Shown here in pieces: positions 28,128 to 37,139 of a DNA stretch of 64,000 nt. Numbering within the stretch: position 1 is the stretch's first letter; each line of letters begins with the position of its first letter. The translations under genes were made by a program, and so were the position numbers. The notes under the pieces are model-generated. The model was not told the origin of the DNA. It saw only the letters and a list, made by a program, of their open reading frames with translations, and did not search any database. The stretch lies in assembly GCF_024713945.1 (NCBI RefSeq), contig NW_027461517.1, forward strand, positions 418,808 to 482,807. The letters run 5' to 3'. The stretch is from Dermatophagoides farinae (taxonomy: Eukaryota > Arthropoda > Arachnida > Sarcoptiformes > Pyroglyphidae).

Positions 28128-28673
28128 ATGGCTAGAGCTAATAAAGCCGTTTTAGGGCTCTTAATTATTTCTTGTTGGTTTCAGATCAGGTGTAACATCG
28201 TTCTCGACGGACTAGAACACTTTGCCGAAGGAGCTATAAAATCACAAACTGATGAAATGTTCAAGTTACACGAAATACCACAAATGGATGTTCCTTTGGA
28301 CGATATTGCGTTGTTAGAAGAAGCTGGCACTGCCGCTCGAATGAGGTTGAAAACATTGGTAAGTTTAATTACAGCGAAGTTACGGTTTTGCTAGGATAAA
28401 GCAATCAGCGAGAACAAAGACTTCGAAAAAGACGTCACTGCTTTTGGCAGGACCATCAATCAGGATCCCAACGCGCTCTTGTACCGTAAAAGTACTTTTG
28501 TTTTTGACGAAGACAAGCTGGAACATGTGAAACAGGAATTTAGCCAGGTCGAACACAAAAAAGGCGCTCAGGAAGCGGACGAGCAGCCAAATTTACACAT
28601 AAGTCTGTCCAAACCTCTGCATCCTTCAGCAAGACTGCTGCTCGTAAGTTTCTCAAATCTGAGTCACATTTAA
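28128..28673 (+). CDS. Small secreted protein, unknown (169 aa, spliced)
   Basis: Exons 28128-28358 and 28395-28673 with a 36-nt intron (starts GTAAGT, contains TTAAT, ends GCTAG), phase 0. Signal peptide MARANKAVLGLLIISCWFQIRC. The mature part is acidic, helical and nearly free of cysteine, so it is not an obvious third member of the adjacent Cys family. A further GTAAGT...TTAAT...CAG stretch at 28644-28677 (34 nt) could be a second intron. Splicing it would change the last residues to YLMLSCNDSLP and move the stop to 28713, overlapping the convergent gene. Function unknown. Confidence 0.6.
28359..28394 (+). other. Spliceosomal intron, 36 nt, in the secreted 169-aa gene
   Basis: Starts GTAAGTTTAAT and ends TTGCTAG. 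Reading through it hits the TAG of the acceptor in frame, so retention truncates the protein at 88 aa. Confidence 0.75.
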
Positions 28674-28680
28674 TCAGTAT

Positions 28681-30318
28681 CTAATGCTTAGTTGTAACGA
28701 TTCGTTGCCTTGATTGAATTTTGGCAATGGCTCCACGATCTGCCTTTGTCAAATCGGTCGGAAGCGGCGACACAAAGTTGTAACGATTCGTTTCCGTCCA
28801 GTGCAAACTTTCGTTCGACTTCTTGGTGGGCGCAGTTACAGTAGTAGAAATCAGTTCAGCAAAAAGATCTACAGAGTTTTGCGATGCCGACTTTGTTTTA
28901 ACAAAATTCGCTTTACTGGCGTCGTCAAAAACCTCAGAGTTCATTTTGTCAGACCCCGAGTATGCAATAGAATTTTTAACGTTATTTTTGGCACTAGACA
29001 TTCGCAGCAAATTATAATTTGAGTTTACACGGTCGACCTCGTCGTAAATTTTGTTCTTTTTGTGAGTGTACTTTTCTTGAGTTTTCTGCAGTATGTCCTT
29101 GTAGTTCTGGTTGAAAACGGTCTCTTGCGACAACAAAGAAATTAAATTATCCACAGAATCGGAATCAACTAACTTTGACTTCAACTTACTAAGGTCTGAA
29201 GCAAAATTCGGTTCTTTTTTCTGCAACAGCACGTGTTCAGAAATAAACATATCGATTTCCGCCAACACATCCGGAGTTATTTCCGAAGTCAGATCACTAG
29301 CTGTTTTGTGTTTGTCATACAAATTTACGTGACAAGAGTCTTGAACCTCGTCGTTACGTTGAATTTGTTTTGGAGTGTCGTATAAGTCGAAATTTTCTTT
29401 ATAACGTGAGTGTTTTCCAAAATTAGCATGGCTCTGGTGCTGGTTGTAGTCATAGTCATCGTCTAATGATTCCATTAGGCGATGAATATAAGGGTCAACG
29501 GTAACGTCAATGATAGCACTTTTTGACGAACTATTGCCAGAACTATTTTCACTGGATTTGTACTCATTTTTAATAGACTGAAAAATGACATCTGAATTTA
29601 GATTTTGAGAAGTGCTACCTTCGTCATACAAGTTTTGCGACAAATTTTTGTAGTCGAACTTGTTAAACTTATTTCCTGAATTAGACTTTGAACACGAGGT
29701 GTAGCCAAACATGCAATTGTCTAAAAACGGGTTCACTAAGTCAATGCTCTTTTGGTTCGTGCACGGTTCAGGCATCTGGTAGTCATCGATTCCGCTAGAA
29801 ATAGTCATTGAACTAGGAAGTATATGCAGATCGTCGAGATCAAGCATTTTGTCGTTGATCATTTTGTTTATCTTATCAGGATTTTGTGACTTACTTATAA
29901 ATTTGTTATGTTCGTTGAAGTTAGTAGGAAGCGGCTCAGCAAGCTTGTTTTTTTTTTCTAGGCAGCTCGAACTTAAGCAACAAACCTCAACGCCTGCGTT
30001 GTTTAAAGGTAACGTTGGACTTGAGTGGCTGCACGACCTGTTTGAAAATTTATTTTCTGCCAGATCAAATTTATCATCGCCATAACAGGTATCGTGATTG
30101 TTGCGAAATGCACATACATGATAAGTATAGTTAGCATTTTTATTTATATACGGAACATCATGAGGATGTGAACTTTTTGGAGCGGGAAAATTTGGATGAT
30201 TTTTTTTAAGTTTTTCAATTCTGTTTGTGTAACTGTAATCAGGTCTGTGACCTTTTACATTTCTAGATTTTATTTTTTCTTTTAGTTTTGCTTTGATATT
30301 TGAAAAGAATTCACGCAT
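28681..30318 (-). CDS. Unknown low-complexity protein (545 aa)
   Basis: ATG at 30318. The N-terminal 35 residues are basic and amphipathic (MREFFSNIKAKLKEKIKSR), possibly membrane- or nucleus-directing. Most of the rest is Ser/Asn/Asp-rich and disordered. One helical stretch near 350-415 contains PDVLAEIDMFISEHVLLQKK and LISLLSQETVFN. The C terminus ESLHWTETNRYNFVSPLP is more ordered. No family recognised. Shares a divergent promoter, with a repeated CAAAGCGT element, with the inner-nuclear-membrane candidate. Confidence 0.6.
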   Translation of the reverse strand: MREFFSNIKAKLKEKIKSRNVKGHRPDYSYTNRIEKLKKNHPNFPAPKSSHPHDVPYINKNANYTYHVCAFRNNHDTCYGDDKFDLAENKFSNRSCSHSSPTLPLNNAGVEVCCLSSSCLEKKNKLAEPLPTNFNEHNKFISKSQNPDKINKMINDKMLDLDDLHILPSSMTISSGIDDYQMPEPCTNQKSIDLVNPFLDNCMFGYTSCSKSNSGNKFNKFDYKNLSQNLYDEGSTSQNLNSDVIFQSIKNEYKSSENSSGNSSSKSAIIDVTVDPYIHRLMESLDDDYDYNQHQSHANFGKHSRYKENFDLYDTPKQIQRNDEVQDSCHVNLYDKHKTASDLTSEITPDVLAEIDMFISEHVLLQKKEPNFASDLSKLKSKLVDSDSVDNLISLLSQETVFNQNYKDILQKTQEKYTHKKNKIYDEVDRVNSNYNLLRMSSAKNNVKNSIAYSGSDKMNSEVFDDASKANFVKTKSASQNSVDLFAELISTTVTAPTKKSNESLHWTETNRYNFVSPLPTDLTKADRGAIAKIQSRQRIVTTKH

Positions 30319-30378
30319 GGTGCAGAAAAAATTGTCGGAATTAAGAATTCAAGGTTATAAAACATAGTGCTTTCATGG

Positions 30379-30477
30379 CAAAGCGTCACTAAGATTTCGC
30401 TCTTGTCTACAAAGCGTTACTTATAAAAAAAGACCACAGACAGGCATTGTAGACAGTTATTTATAATAGCAAAGCGT
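30379..30477. promoter_or_regulatory. Triple CAAAGCGT element and a 9-bp dyad in a divergent promoter
   Basis: CAAAGCGT occurs at 30379-30386, 30410-30417 and 30470-30477, always in the same orientation, in the 278-base gap between the genes at 28681-30318 (minus) and 30597-32267 (plus). In addition TGTCTACAA at 30404-30412 and TTGTAGACA at 30447-30455 form a perfect 9-bp inverted repeat. By base composition three such octamers here are very unlikely by chance. Confidence 0.55.
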
Positions 30478-30596
30478 ACATAACCCCGACTTAATTCATT
30501 CTGAATTGTATATTGAATAAACAAATTTAGAAAAATATTGTATATTATTATTGAACATGCAATTTAAGAGCTCTTTATATACAACTAGAATGTAAT

Positions 30597-32267
30597 ATGC
30601 GTTCCGAGCGGCCATATTCGGCCAGTAATTTTTTAGAGATCATAGATTATATAAATAGAGAAGAAGATGAGACAAAGTTCTTTCTAAAAAACGCGTCAAA
30701 CTGTATGGCTGATGAGAAGATACGTAACGATGGAACACAAAAAGAGGTTGAAACTCAAGAGCTGTCATTCAACGGCACAGCTCCGTCACTGCTTACAACA
30801 GAGAACGAGTCTAAGTTGAAATATGAAGAAGAGACGATGCATAACGACATATCCGCAAATTTTGGCCCGGGTTTTTCCCAACGAAATTCGGAAAGTCTGG
30901 AATCAAATTACGAATACACGCATCAGCAACCGTCTGGAGAGGAGTATAACAGCAGCTACAACGACTCAGACGTGTTCAGCAACAACAAATGTCTTAACAA
31001 CGTTTTTGAAGATTATATAGTGTGCACCTACGATGGCAACAGTTGTGGAGATTCGTTGAACAAACTTCGCAGCGAGTTCAATTTGGCGAACCTGGACGAG
31101 CAGCTTTACGTAGACAACGACGCAGGAGTACCAGAAAACGCATTATTTAAAAGTTGTGACGCCGAAGAAACTGGCCGTTCTGGTATGCAGTCTTCCGAGC
31201 CAAAAGCCTCTTTGTCCATCAAAACGCCAATGTCGACCAATGTTGAAGAGATCGATGCTTCTAGAAACATAAGAGAAACCATAGACTTGCTCAGCCATCT
31301 TAGCTTAACGCACAGCCTGAATGATATGGCTAATTCCAACATAACCATAGACGAGCCTCTTGATACCAGCGAGGGCTTTACTGTTCCATTCACAATAAAA
31401 AAAACGAAATTATTTTATCCTTCTAGAAAGTACCCGTTGAAACTTTGGCAGCGACAAACAAAGAGATTCTTAATTAGATTGTATGAAAAGATTTGTCTTC
31501 TGTGTGCCCAACTCAAGAACTACCTAAAAGAAAACTATTTTTTTGAGAGATATGAACAGAGCTGGCCAAAGCCGTTCGATCCGAATCAAAATCCCATAGT
31601 GTTTGATACAATGGTTTTGGGCGGTAAAACTAAATGTAATTCTAGGTTAACTTTAAAGTTTGTAATCACCATACTGATGCTTGCGACTGCAATGAGTTAC
31701 AAAATGTTTTTTTCCAAAAGTAATTATACTCAAAACAACTTCAACTACAACGGCGTCAAATTTTGTCCCCAAAATTTGTCGGGAAAACACTGCACAAAGT
31801 GTCCTGTAAACGCGCGCTGTATCAATTTCAAAGCTTTCTGTCCTCTAGATCACATTTTGGTTCGAAATATTTTTCACATATACAAATGTTTTAACTACTC
31901 CAAAGAACTCGATTCCATTTTGCACGAAATTTTTCAAAAAATTAAAAATGAACTGCGCCACACCGAATCAGGAAAACACAAATCCATTCCGTATGCATCC
32001 TTGCTGCCGCTCATTAAAAACGTATACAAAAAAAAACTACCAAATGTTTACAACCGTTATGAACTAGAAAACCGATTATTAACAAAGTTTAATGATTTAT
32101 GCAAAAACGAGGCGTTTTTGTTGAAATTCAACCTGCAGTACATTGAGGCTCCCACACCTATGATGCAATTGGTACCGTCGAAATATTGGACTATAAAAAA
32201 AATTATTGTTGGTATTATCCCGACCGTTTTTCTGATGGGGGTATGCGGAATTTTTTTTTTCAATTAG
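30597..32267 (+). CDS. Probable MAN1/Src1 (MSC domain) inner nuclear membrane protein
   Basis: 556 aa. Residues 1-250 are acidic and disordered. A basic helical segment (about 265-315) precedes transmembrane helix 1 (about 350-371). The loop 372-530 would be lumenal and contains CPQNLSGKHCTKCPVNARC followed by a cysteine in FCPLDHIL. This resembles the C-x2-CP-x2-A-x-C...C...IL signature of MAN1/Src1/LEM2 C-terminal domains. A winged-helix-like stretch with YNRYELENRLLTKF follows. Transmembrane helix 2 (about 531-555) ends the protein. There is no clear LEM or HeH motif at the N terminus, and the canonical nucleoplasmic winged helix after helix 2 is absent. Confidence 0.55.
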   Translation: MRSERPYSASNFLEIIDYINREEDETKFFLKNASNCMADEKIRNDGTQKEVETQELSFNGTAPSLLTTENESKLKYEEETMHNDISANFGPGFSQRNSESLESNYEYTHQQPSGEEYNSSYNDSDVFSNNKCLNNVFEDYIVCTYDGNSCGDSLNKLRSEFNLANLDEQLYVDNDAGVPENALFKSCDAEETGRSGMQSSEPKASLSIKTPMSTNVEEIDASRNIRETIDLLSHLSLTHSLNDMANSNITIDEPLDTSEGFTVPFTIKKTKLFYPSRKYPLKLWQRQTKRFLIRLYEKICLLCAQLKNYLKENYFFERYEQSWPKPFDPNQNPIVFDTMVLGGKTKCNSRLTLKFVITILMLATAMSYKMFFSKSNYTQNNFNYNGVKFCPQNLSGKHCTKCPVNARCINFKAFCPLDHILVRNIFHIYKCFNYSKELDSILHEIFQKIKNELRHTESGKHKSIPYASLLPLIKNVYKKKLPNVYNRYELENRLLTKFNDLCKNEAFLLKFNLQYIEAPTPMMQLVPSKYWTIKKIIVGIIPTVFLMGVCGIFFFN

Positions 32268-32498
32268 TGTAAATAAAAATTAATCCCCCATTTTCTTAAA
32301 AATAAAACTAAAAAACTAGTACGAGCGGTAATTTTTCCGAAAATCGCAGTGCTGTACGCAAAACAGGATTTCATCGAATTTATGTTGGAACTTTGCTGAG
32401 TACAAGAATTATGTTCATATAAAACTAACCCATAGTATTTTTGTTTTGTCTAATTAGTATATATTTTATTATTGGTTCTATTATCAACAGAAAAAATC

Positions 32499-32792
32499 AT
32501 GTCTGAAGCAGAAGCTAAAGTTGCAACTAAGACCAATTCAAAAAAGGCCGCTCGTCAACAGGCTAACGCGCCAGTTGATATTGGAGCTAACACAAACAAC
32601 GATGAAAACGTTACATTAGCTCGTGTAACTGAGATTTTGGGTAAAACCGGTTCTAGAGGAAACGTTACTCAAGTCCGTGTCAGCTTCATCGGTGACAACC
32701 GCTCTTTGATTAGAAATGTGCGTGGACCAGTACGAACCAACGACATACTTTGCTTACTAGAAAACGAACGTGAAGCCCGTCGTCTCCGTTAA
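32499..32792 (+). CDS. RPS28: 40S ribosomal protein S28 (eS28) with N-terminal extension
   Basis: 97 aa from ATG 32499. The core [19 protein letters not shown] and the end [15 protein letters not shown]...[12 protein letters not shown] are unmistakable S28. The family is normally about 65-70 aa. Here an extra 30 residues, rich in Ala, Lys, Asn and Gln, precede the core. The ATG at 32499 is the only in-frame start, so the extension seems real unless an unseen intron exists. Confidence 0.94.
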   Translation: MSEAEAKVATKTNSKKAARQQANAPVDIGANTNNDENVTLARVTEILGKTGSRGNVTQVRVSFIGDNRSLIRNVRGPVRTNDILCLLENEREARRLR

Positions 32793-32930
32793 TTCAAGGT
32801 TTTGTACATTAATATGCATTGAGCTACGTAACTTCTACAAGAATCGACCAAGATTATGCTATCTTTACGTTAAATAAAACATCTAAACCTCCATTTTTTC
32901 GGCTAAACAGGTATTATACTATTTTTAAAC

Positions 32931-35015
32931 TCACTCAAGTGTTTTTACTATGATATCGTTGCTTGACTTATTCTTGTTTTTCACTTTCATAAAATAAAAG
33001 TTAAAATCTTCTTTGCTATTTTTATCGGTTTTGAAACTAAAAATTAAACTATCTGCGATAAAAGTAAATATAAAGTTTTCAACCGTAGTTTTTTCAGGCA
33101 CTTTGTCGAAGCGTACAATAATGGTAATGTATTCGTTCGACTCTACCTTACTGAGCTGTTTTAAAACTACGCCAGTATCGATTTTTGGGGAATTTTGTTC
33201 TTGCAATAACTGATTGGCTTGGAGAAAAAAAGCTTCATCTAGTGAATCATCACTACTTGATAGTTTCTCTTTAAGAATTCGAGGTTTATGCTTAATAGAC
33301 TTTTTATTCAATAGTTCTACTAAATCTTCAGTGGGTTTCGATTTACTAAGTGAATGAATCAAATTTTGCATCTCACCTAATTCGTTCAGATCGACTAAAT
33401 TTATTTGCTGCATCGGGTCCCACGGAAACGAAAGCCTTAGTTGGGCGAAATCATTATTTTTATTGTCATTCATGATATTGAAATCTAGGTTCCTGGCGAA
33501 AGAATAATCAGGAAACATTTCATTTGTTAGATTTTGGTAAACCATTCTTTCAAGTTTGTATTCATAAAAGCTACTGCCATGAGGAAACAAATAATTATCA
33601 GACTCACTTGTTTTTCTATTTGATAAAGACGAGTTACAATTTATCAAATGGGAATTATTGCCAGGCTCTGGTCGAGAGAAACCGACTAAATTTACATCTG
33701 ATTTGCTTGTTTCTACTTGAGTAATAGATTTATACTTATCAGAAAAAACGAAATAAAAGTGTTTTTGCAGCCAATTTTTGCTCATTTTGAACCAATTCTT
33801 GAAATTAGTCTGTAGGTTTGCAAAAAAGACGTTTTTAGTGCCAAGAACGAAATCTTCTTGGCTCAGTTGACGTATCCTGAAACTATTACTCTCAGAAACA
33901 CGCCAATTTTCGCTATCGTTACTTAAACAAAATTTATTCTCTCGCGAAAATAGACAATTAACTGAATGACAATTTGAATTATCGTCATTTACTATTTTAA
34001 TGTATCTTTGTTCTTGCTTTTGATTATGTAAAAAAGGTTTTTCCGCGCTTCTGTAATACGTCAAGTGGGGCTTTGATTGTTTTAAAATGAAATTATTCAC
34101 TAGGCTTATCAAGTCAACAAACTTAACCTGACCCGATGAGTCTAGATTTTTCTTATTAATCATCACTTTGTTAAGAAAAGCATCTATATTAAAAAATTTG
34201 CCTGAAAACTGTTTAAAATTGTATTGATCAATTTTAGTGTTTTTCACGTCATAATCAAAGCTTTGGGTGCCTGAAAATAAGTTATAAACCAATGTCGAGC
34301 GATTTAAATAATCTATTGCACAAGTATCATTTTTCAGATAGTTTTTGTTTGGCAAGCTGGATTGTATATTTTCAGTTTTTCTTGATAATACAATGAAGTT
34401 TGAGTTATTTAGTTTAGAGTTGTTTTGAAAGTGCAAATCGTTTTTGTATTCTTTGAAAAAATCAACTAATTTGTGCAAAGCGTTTTGCATCGCTTTAGAC
34501 TTAAAATCTTTAACAGAGAAATTGATTAGTATTTCTTTTGACGCATAACCATTATTTACGATATTGGGGTACGGATTATTTAGACTTGTTGTAGCAATAA
34601 ACAAGAAAACCAAAGTTCCATTTTCCACAAAAAAATGATTGCGGTTTTCCGGAAATAATGTTATATATAATTTAATTTTCCCTGTTGTATTGATCGTGCT
34701 ATAAAAATGGGAAGAAATCGTATCAGCTTCATGATTTATGTCATTACTCAGCATCAGATTTGAACTATCTTGAGATAGAATTATTGATTTCGCAATTTTA
34801 AGTCTGGCCTCAGAAAAATCGTCTGAATCAAACTGACTGATATAGCTGGGCTGAACAAGAAAGTGTTTGTCTTCAATCTGTTTTGGTGAAATAAATTTAT
34901 CAAACTTAAATAAAGTAACATCGAAATTCTCTAGATCTTTTTTCAAAACTGCGTCATAAACAAAAAAAAACCATCCCAGCAAACTCCAGAAATTGGATTT
35001 CTGCAATACGGGCAT
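32931..35015 (-). CDS. Unknown protein with hydrophobic N terminus (694 aa)
   Basis: Starts MPVLQKSNFW followed by a hydrophobic stretch (SLLGWFFFVYDAVL) that may be a signal peptide or anchor. The body mixes ordered beta-rich parts (KIKLYITLFPEN; GTLVFLFIATTSLNN; ILINFSVKDF) with long Asn/Ser/Lys-rich linkers. The C terminus returns to strand-like segments (YITIIVRFDKVPEKTTVENFIF). No family recognised. Upstream, about 46 codons (34966-35103) are open in another frame without an ATG, so a different first exon cannot be excluded. Confidence 0.55.
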   Translation of the reverse strand: MPVLQKSNFWSLLGWFFFVYDAVLKKDLENFDVTLFKFDKFISPKQIEDKHFLVQPSYISQFDSDDFSEARLKIAKSIILSQDSSNLMLSNDINHEADTISSHFYSTINTTGKIKLYITLFPENRNHFFVENGTLVFLFIATTSLNNPYPNIVNNGYASKEILINFSVKDFKSKAMQNALHKLVDFFKEYKNDLHFQNNSKLNNSNFIVLSRKTENIQSSLPNKNYLKNDTCAIDYLNRSTLVYNLFSGTQSFDYDVKNTKIDQYNFKQFSGKFFNIDAFLNKVMINKKNLDSSGQVKFVDLISLVNNFILKQSKPHLTYYRSAEKPFLHNQKQEQRYIKIVNDDNSNCHSVNCLFSRENKFCLSNDSENWRVSESNSFRIRQLSQEDFVLGTKNVFFANLQTNFKNWFKMSKNWLQKHFYFVFSDKYKSITQVETSKSDVNLVGFSRPEPGNNSHLINCNSSLSNRKTSESDNYLFPHGSSFYEYKLERMVYQNLTNEMFPDYSFARNLDFNIMNDNKNNDFAQLRLSFPWDPMQQINLVDLNELGEMQNLIHSLSKSKPTEDLVELLNKKSIKHKPRILKEKLSSSDDSLDEAFFLQANQLLQEQNSPKIDTGVVLKQLSKVESNEYITIIVRFDKVPEKTTVENFIFTFIADSLIFSFKTDKNSKEDFNFYFMKVKNKNKSSNDIIVKTLE

Positions 35016-35139
35016 TTAATTCACTGAGTTTTGATAGATCACCGTTCTTTGCAACTTTAATTTCAGCAAATCGATTTTCAGCGGAAAAGTAGTACGATAT
35101 TTTAGTGCTAGTTTTATTGATTTTTCAAATTAGAAAATA

Positions 35140-35817
35140 TTAAGAAATATCTTTGACGCATTGATTGTCCATGTTGTAGCGTAAATTGGTTTTTTTTATA
35201 TATGTATCATTAATTATGGCATTCTGAATGTACTGGCACACTAGGCCCCCTATTATTGCTGCTTCTTCTACGTAGAGATCGCAAAGGAGATCCGGATCCC
35301 TGATTTGTGAAATCTCTTCTATGGTAGATTTCAGCAAAACGGGAAAATAACATATGTAAATGTCACTTCCACGTCGATAATACGTAACGCATTTAGTTTT
35401 ACTACCGTTTTGGATTAAACTATGTATTTCACTGGTGTACTTTAGAAAGTTATTTACTGAAAAAATAATGACAGAAAAACAATCTGCCACGGGTTGTTTT
35501 GGTTCATATAAGGAAGCTTTTTCATCGGTGCCAATTCTGTTCAACCACATCATCAACAGCTCACCTTTGCTCATAGAATAATCAGCGTTCATAAAAATTA
35601 GCTGGTCATACGGCTCGACTTTTTCTCCTAAAGAAAAAATTTTCACGCTTGGACCTAAGCAAACGAGGTTTTTCGCAATTTCAAACTCTATTGAATCAGA
35701 CCCAAAAATCAAACAAGTAGCGCCAATTAAAGCTTTTTGTCCTGTATGACCAAAAATACGAATTTGTCTATCATAAACTATGTTATCTTTTTCTGCCAAG
35801 GGTTTTGTGTCGGGCAT
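35140..35817 (-). CDS. SAE1: SUMO-activating enzyme subunit 1 (AOS1/SAE1), short form
   Basis: Non-catalytic half of the SUMO E1 heterodimer with UBA2. 225 aa, against about 345 in animals. DNIVYDRQIRIFGHTGQKAL is the AOS1 signature. The Rossmann core follows (CLIFGSDSIEFEIAKNLVCLGP), without the GxGxxG loop, as expected for the inactive subunit. EEAAIIGGLVCQYIQNAI matches the C-terminal adenylation-domain helix. The missing 120 residues correspond to loops and the half-domain. It shares an 83-base divergent promoter with TyrRS. Confidence 0.8.
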   Translation of the reverse strand: MPDTKPLAEKDNIVYDRQIRIFGHTGQKALIGATCLIFGSDSIEFEIAKNLVCLGPSVKIFSLGEKVEPYDQLIFMNADYSMSKGELLMMWLNRIGTDEKASLYEPKQPVADCFSVIIFSVNNFLKYTSEIHSLIQNGSKTKCVTYYRRGSDIYICYFPVLLKSTIEEISQIRDPDLLCDLYVEEAAIIGGLVCQYIQNAIINDTYIKKTNLRYNMDNQCVKDIS

Positions 35818-35900
35818 TATGTTAATAATGTCCGAAATATTTTTTTTATTTTCAAATATAGAAAATACAAGTATTAATCAGTTGTCCCATAATTTCAAAC

Positions 35901-37040
35901 ATGAACGCATCTGGTTACGGAGTTTTGGATATAAAAAACCGTTTCGGAGCCAGTTTTAAAAAATGCAATTTGAGTACGGAAGAACGACTCAAGTTAATCA
36001 AATCAGTGGCGCCAGCCTGCATTACAGAAGCAGATTTGGAAAAGTTGCTGACAAGAGAGGAGTTTCCCATAGCTTACGACGGCTTTGAGCCGTCTGGCAG
36101 AATGCACATAGCTCAAGGGTTGCTAAAAGCGATCAAAGTAAAAAGAATCACAGACGCCGGCTGCGTGTTTGTGTTTTGGATTGCTGACTGCTTCGCCGAC
36201 TTGAACGAGAAAATGTCTGGAGACATCAACAAAATTCACACTGTAGCCAAATACTTTCAGCACGTGTGGAGAGCCTTAGGCTTAGACGAGTCGAATATCG
36301 TTTACCTATACGCCTCTGAAGAAATAGCGCGCCACGGAGGGGAATACGTAGATCTGCTCATTACATTATCAAAAATGAACACTATTGGAAACATTAAGCG
36401 CTGCACAACAATAATGGGACGCACTTCGGGAGATGATCAGAAATCTTCACAAATTCTCTACCCCCTAATGCAAGCTGCCGACATTTTTTACATAGGTGCC
36501 AACATTTGCCAGCTCGGTAATGACCAGCACCCCGTCAACATGTTAGCAAGAGAATATGCAAAGAAAAAAGGAATTAACAAGTACGGCAAAAAGATCTACG
36601 CACCCGTCATACTTGAGCATGAAATGTTACCAGGGCTGTTAGAAGGACAAACAAAAATGAGCAAAAGCAACCCAGACAGCTCAATATTTATGGACGATAC
36701 CGAAAAAGAAATTCAATCAAAACTTAAAAAAGCTTACTGCCCTGTGGGAATTGTGGAAAACAACCCCATTGTTGCTTACGTACGCATGATTGTTTTTGAA
36801 ACGCAAGAAGTATTCACAATCGAGCGACCGGAAAAATACGGCGGAAACTTGGAATTCAAGTCGTTTCAAGAATTCGAAACTGCTTACAAGAATGAAGAAG
36901 TCCACCCTTGTGACGTCAAATCTGCACTTTGCACGGTTATTAATCAGCTTATAAATCCAGTTCGAGAGTATTTCGCCAATAACGCTGAAGCTATGGATTT
37001 ACTCAATCAAATCAAAAACTTCCAAAAACAAAAAAAATAA
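35901..37040 (+). CDS. YARS: Tyrosyl-tRNA synthetase, cytosolic
   Basis: Charges tRNA-Tyr. 379 aa, eukaryotic/archaeal type. Class I HIGH box as HIAQ at residues 69-72 (EPSGRMHIAQG), and KMSKS at 252-256 (GQTKMSKSNPDSS). Tyr/AMP-site segments include YDGFEPSG and QAADIFYIGANICQLGNDQH. No C-terminal EMAP-like domain, as in other protists. Followed on the same strand, after 99 bases, by GlnRS. Confidence 0.97.
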   Translation: MNASGYGVLDIKNRFGASFKKCNLSTEERLKLIKSVAPACITEADLEKLLTREEFPIAYDGFEPSGRMHIAQGLLKAIKVKRITDAGCVFVFWIADCFADLNEKMSGDINKIHTVAKYFQHVWRALGLDESNIVYLYASEEIARHGGEYVDLLITLSKMNTIGNIKRCTTIMGRTSGDDQKSSQILYPLMQAADIFYIGANICQLGNDQHPVNMLAREYAKKKGINKYGKKIYAPVILEHEMLPGLLEGQTKMSKSNPDSSIFMDDTEKEIQSKLKKAYCPVGIVENNPIVAYVRMIVFETQEVFTIERPEKYGGNLEFKSFQEFETAYKNEEVHPCDVKSALCTVINQLINPVREYFANNAEAMDLLNQIKNFQKQKK

Positions 37041-37139
37041 TTTTACATTTTAAAAACAGCAATTATATCTAACTAAATTTTTCTTTTCGCTAGCATCTGT
37101 ATGTAATTGGCCTCTCTTATATCGTTTTTGATAACAATT

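Noticed and set aside
28359-28374. Acceptor at ACAG, giving a 16-nt intron
   Set aside because: Shorter than any other intron here and lacks room for a branch site; the 36-nt version fits the class.
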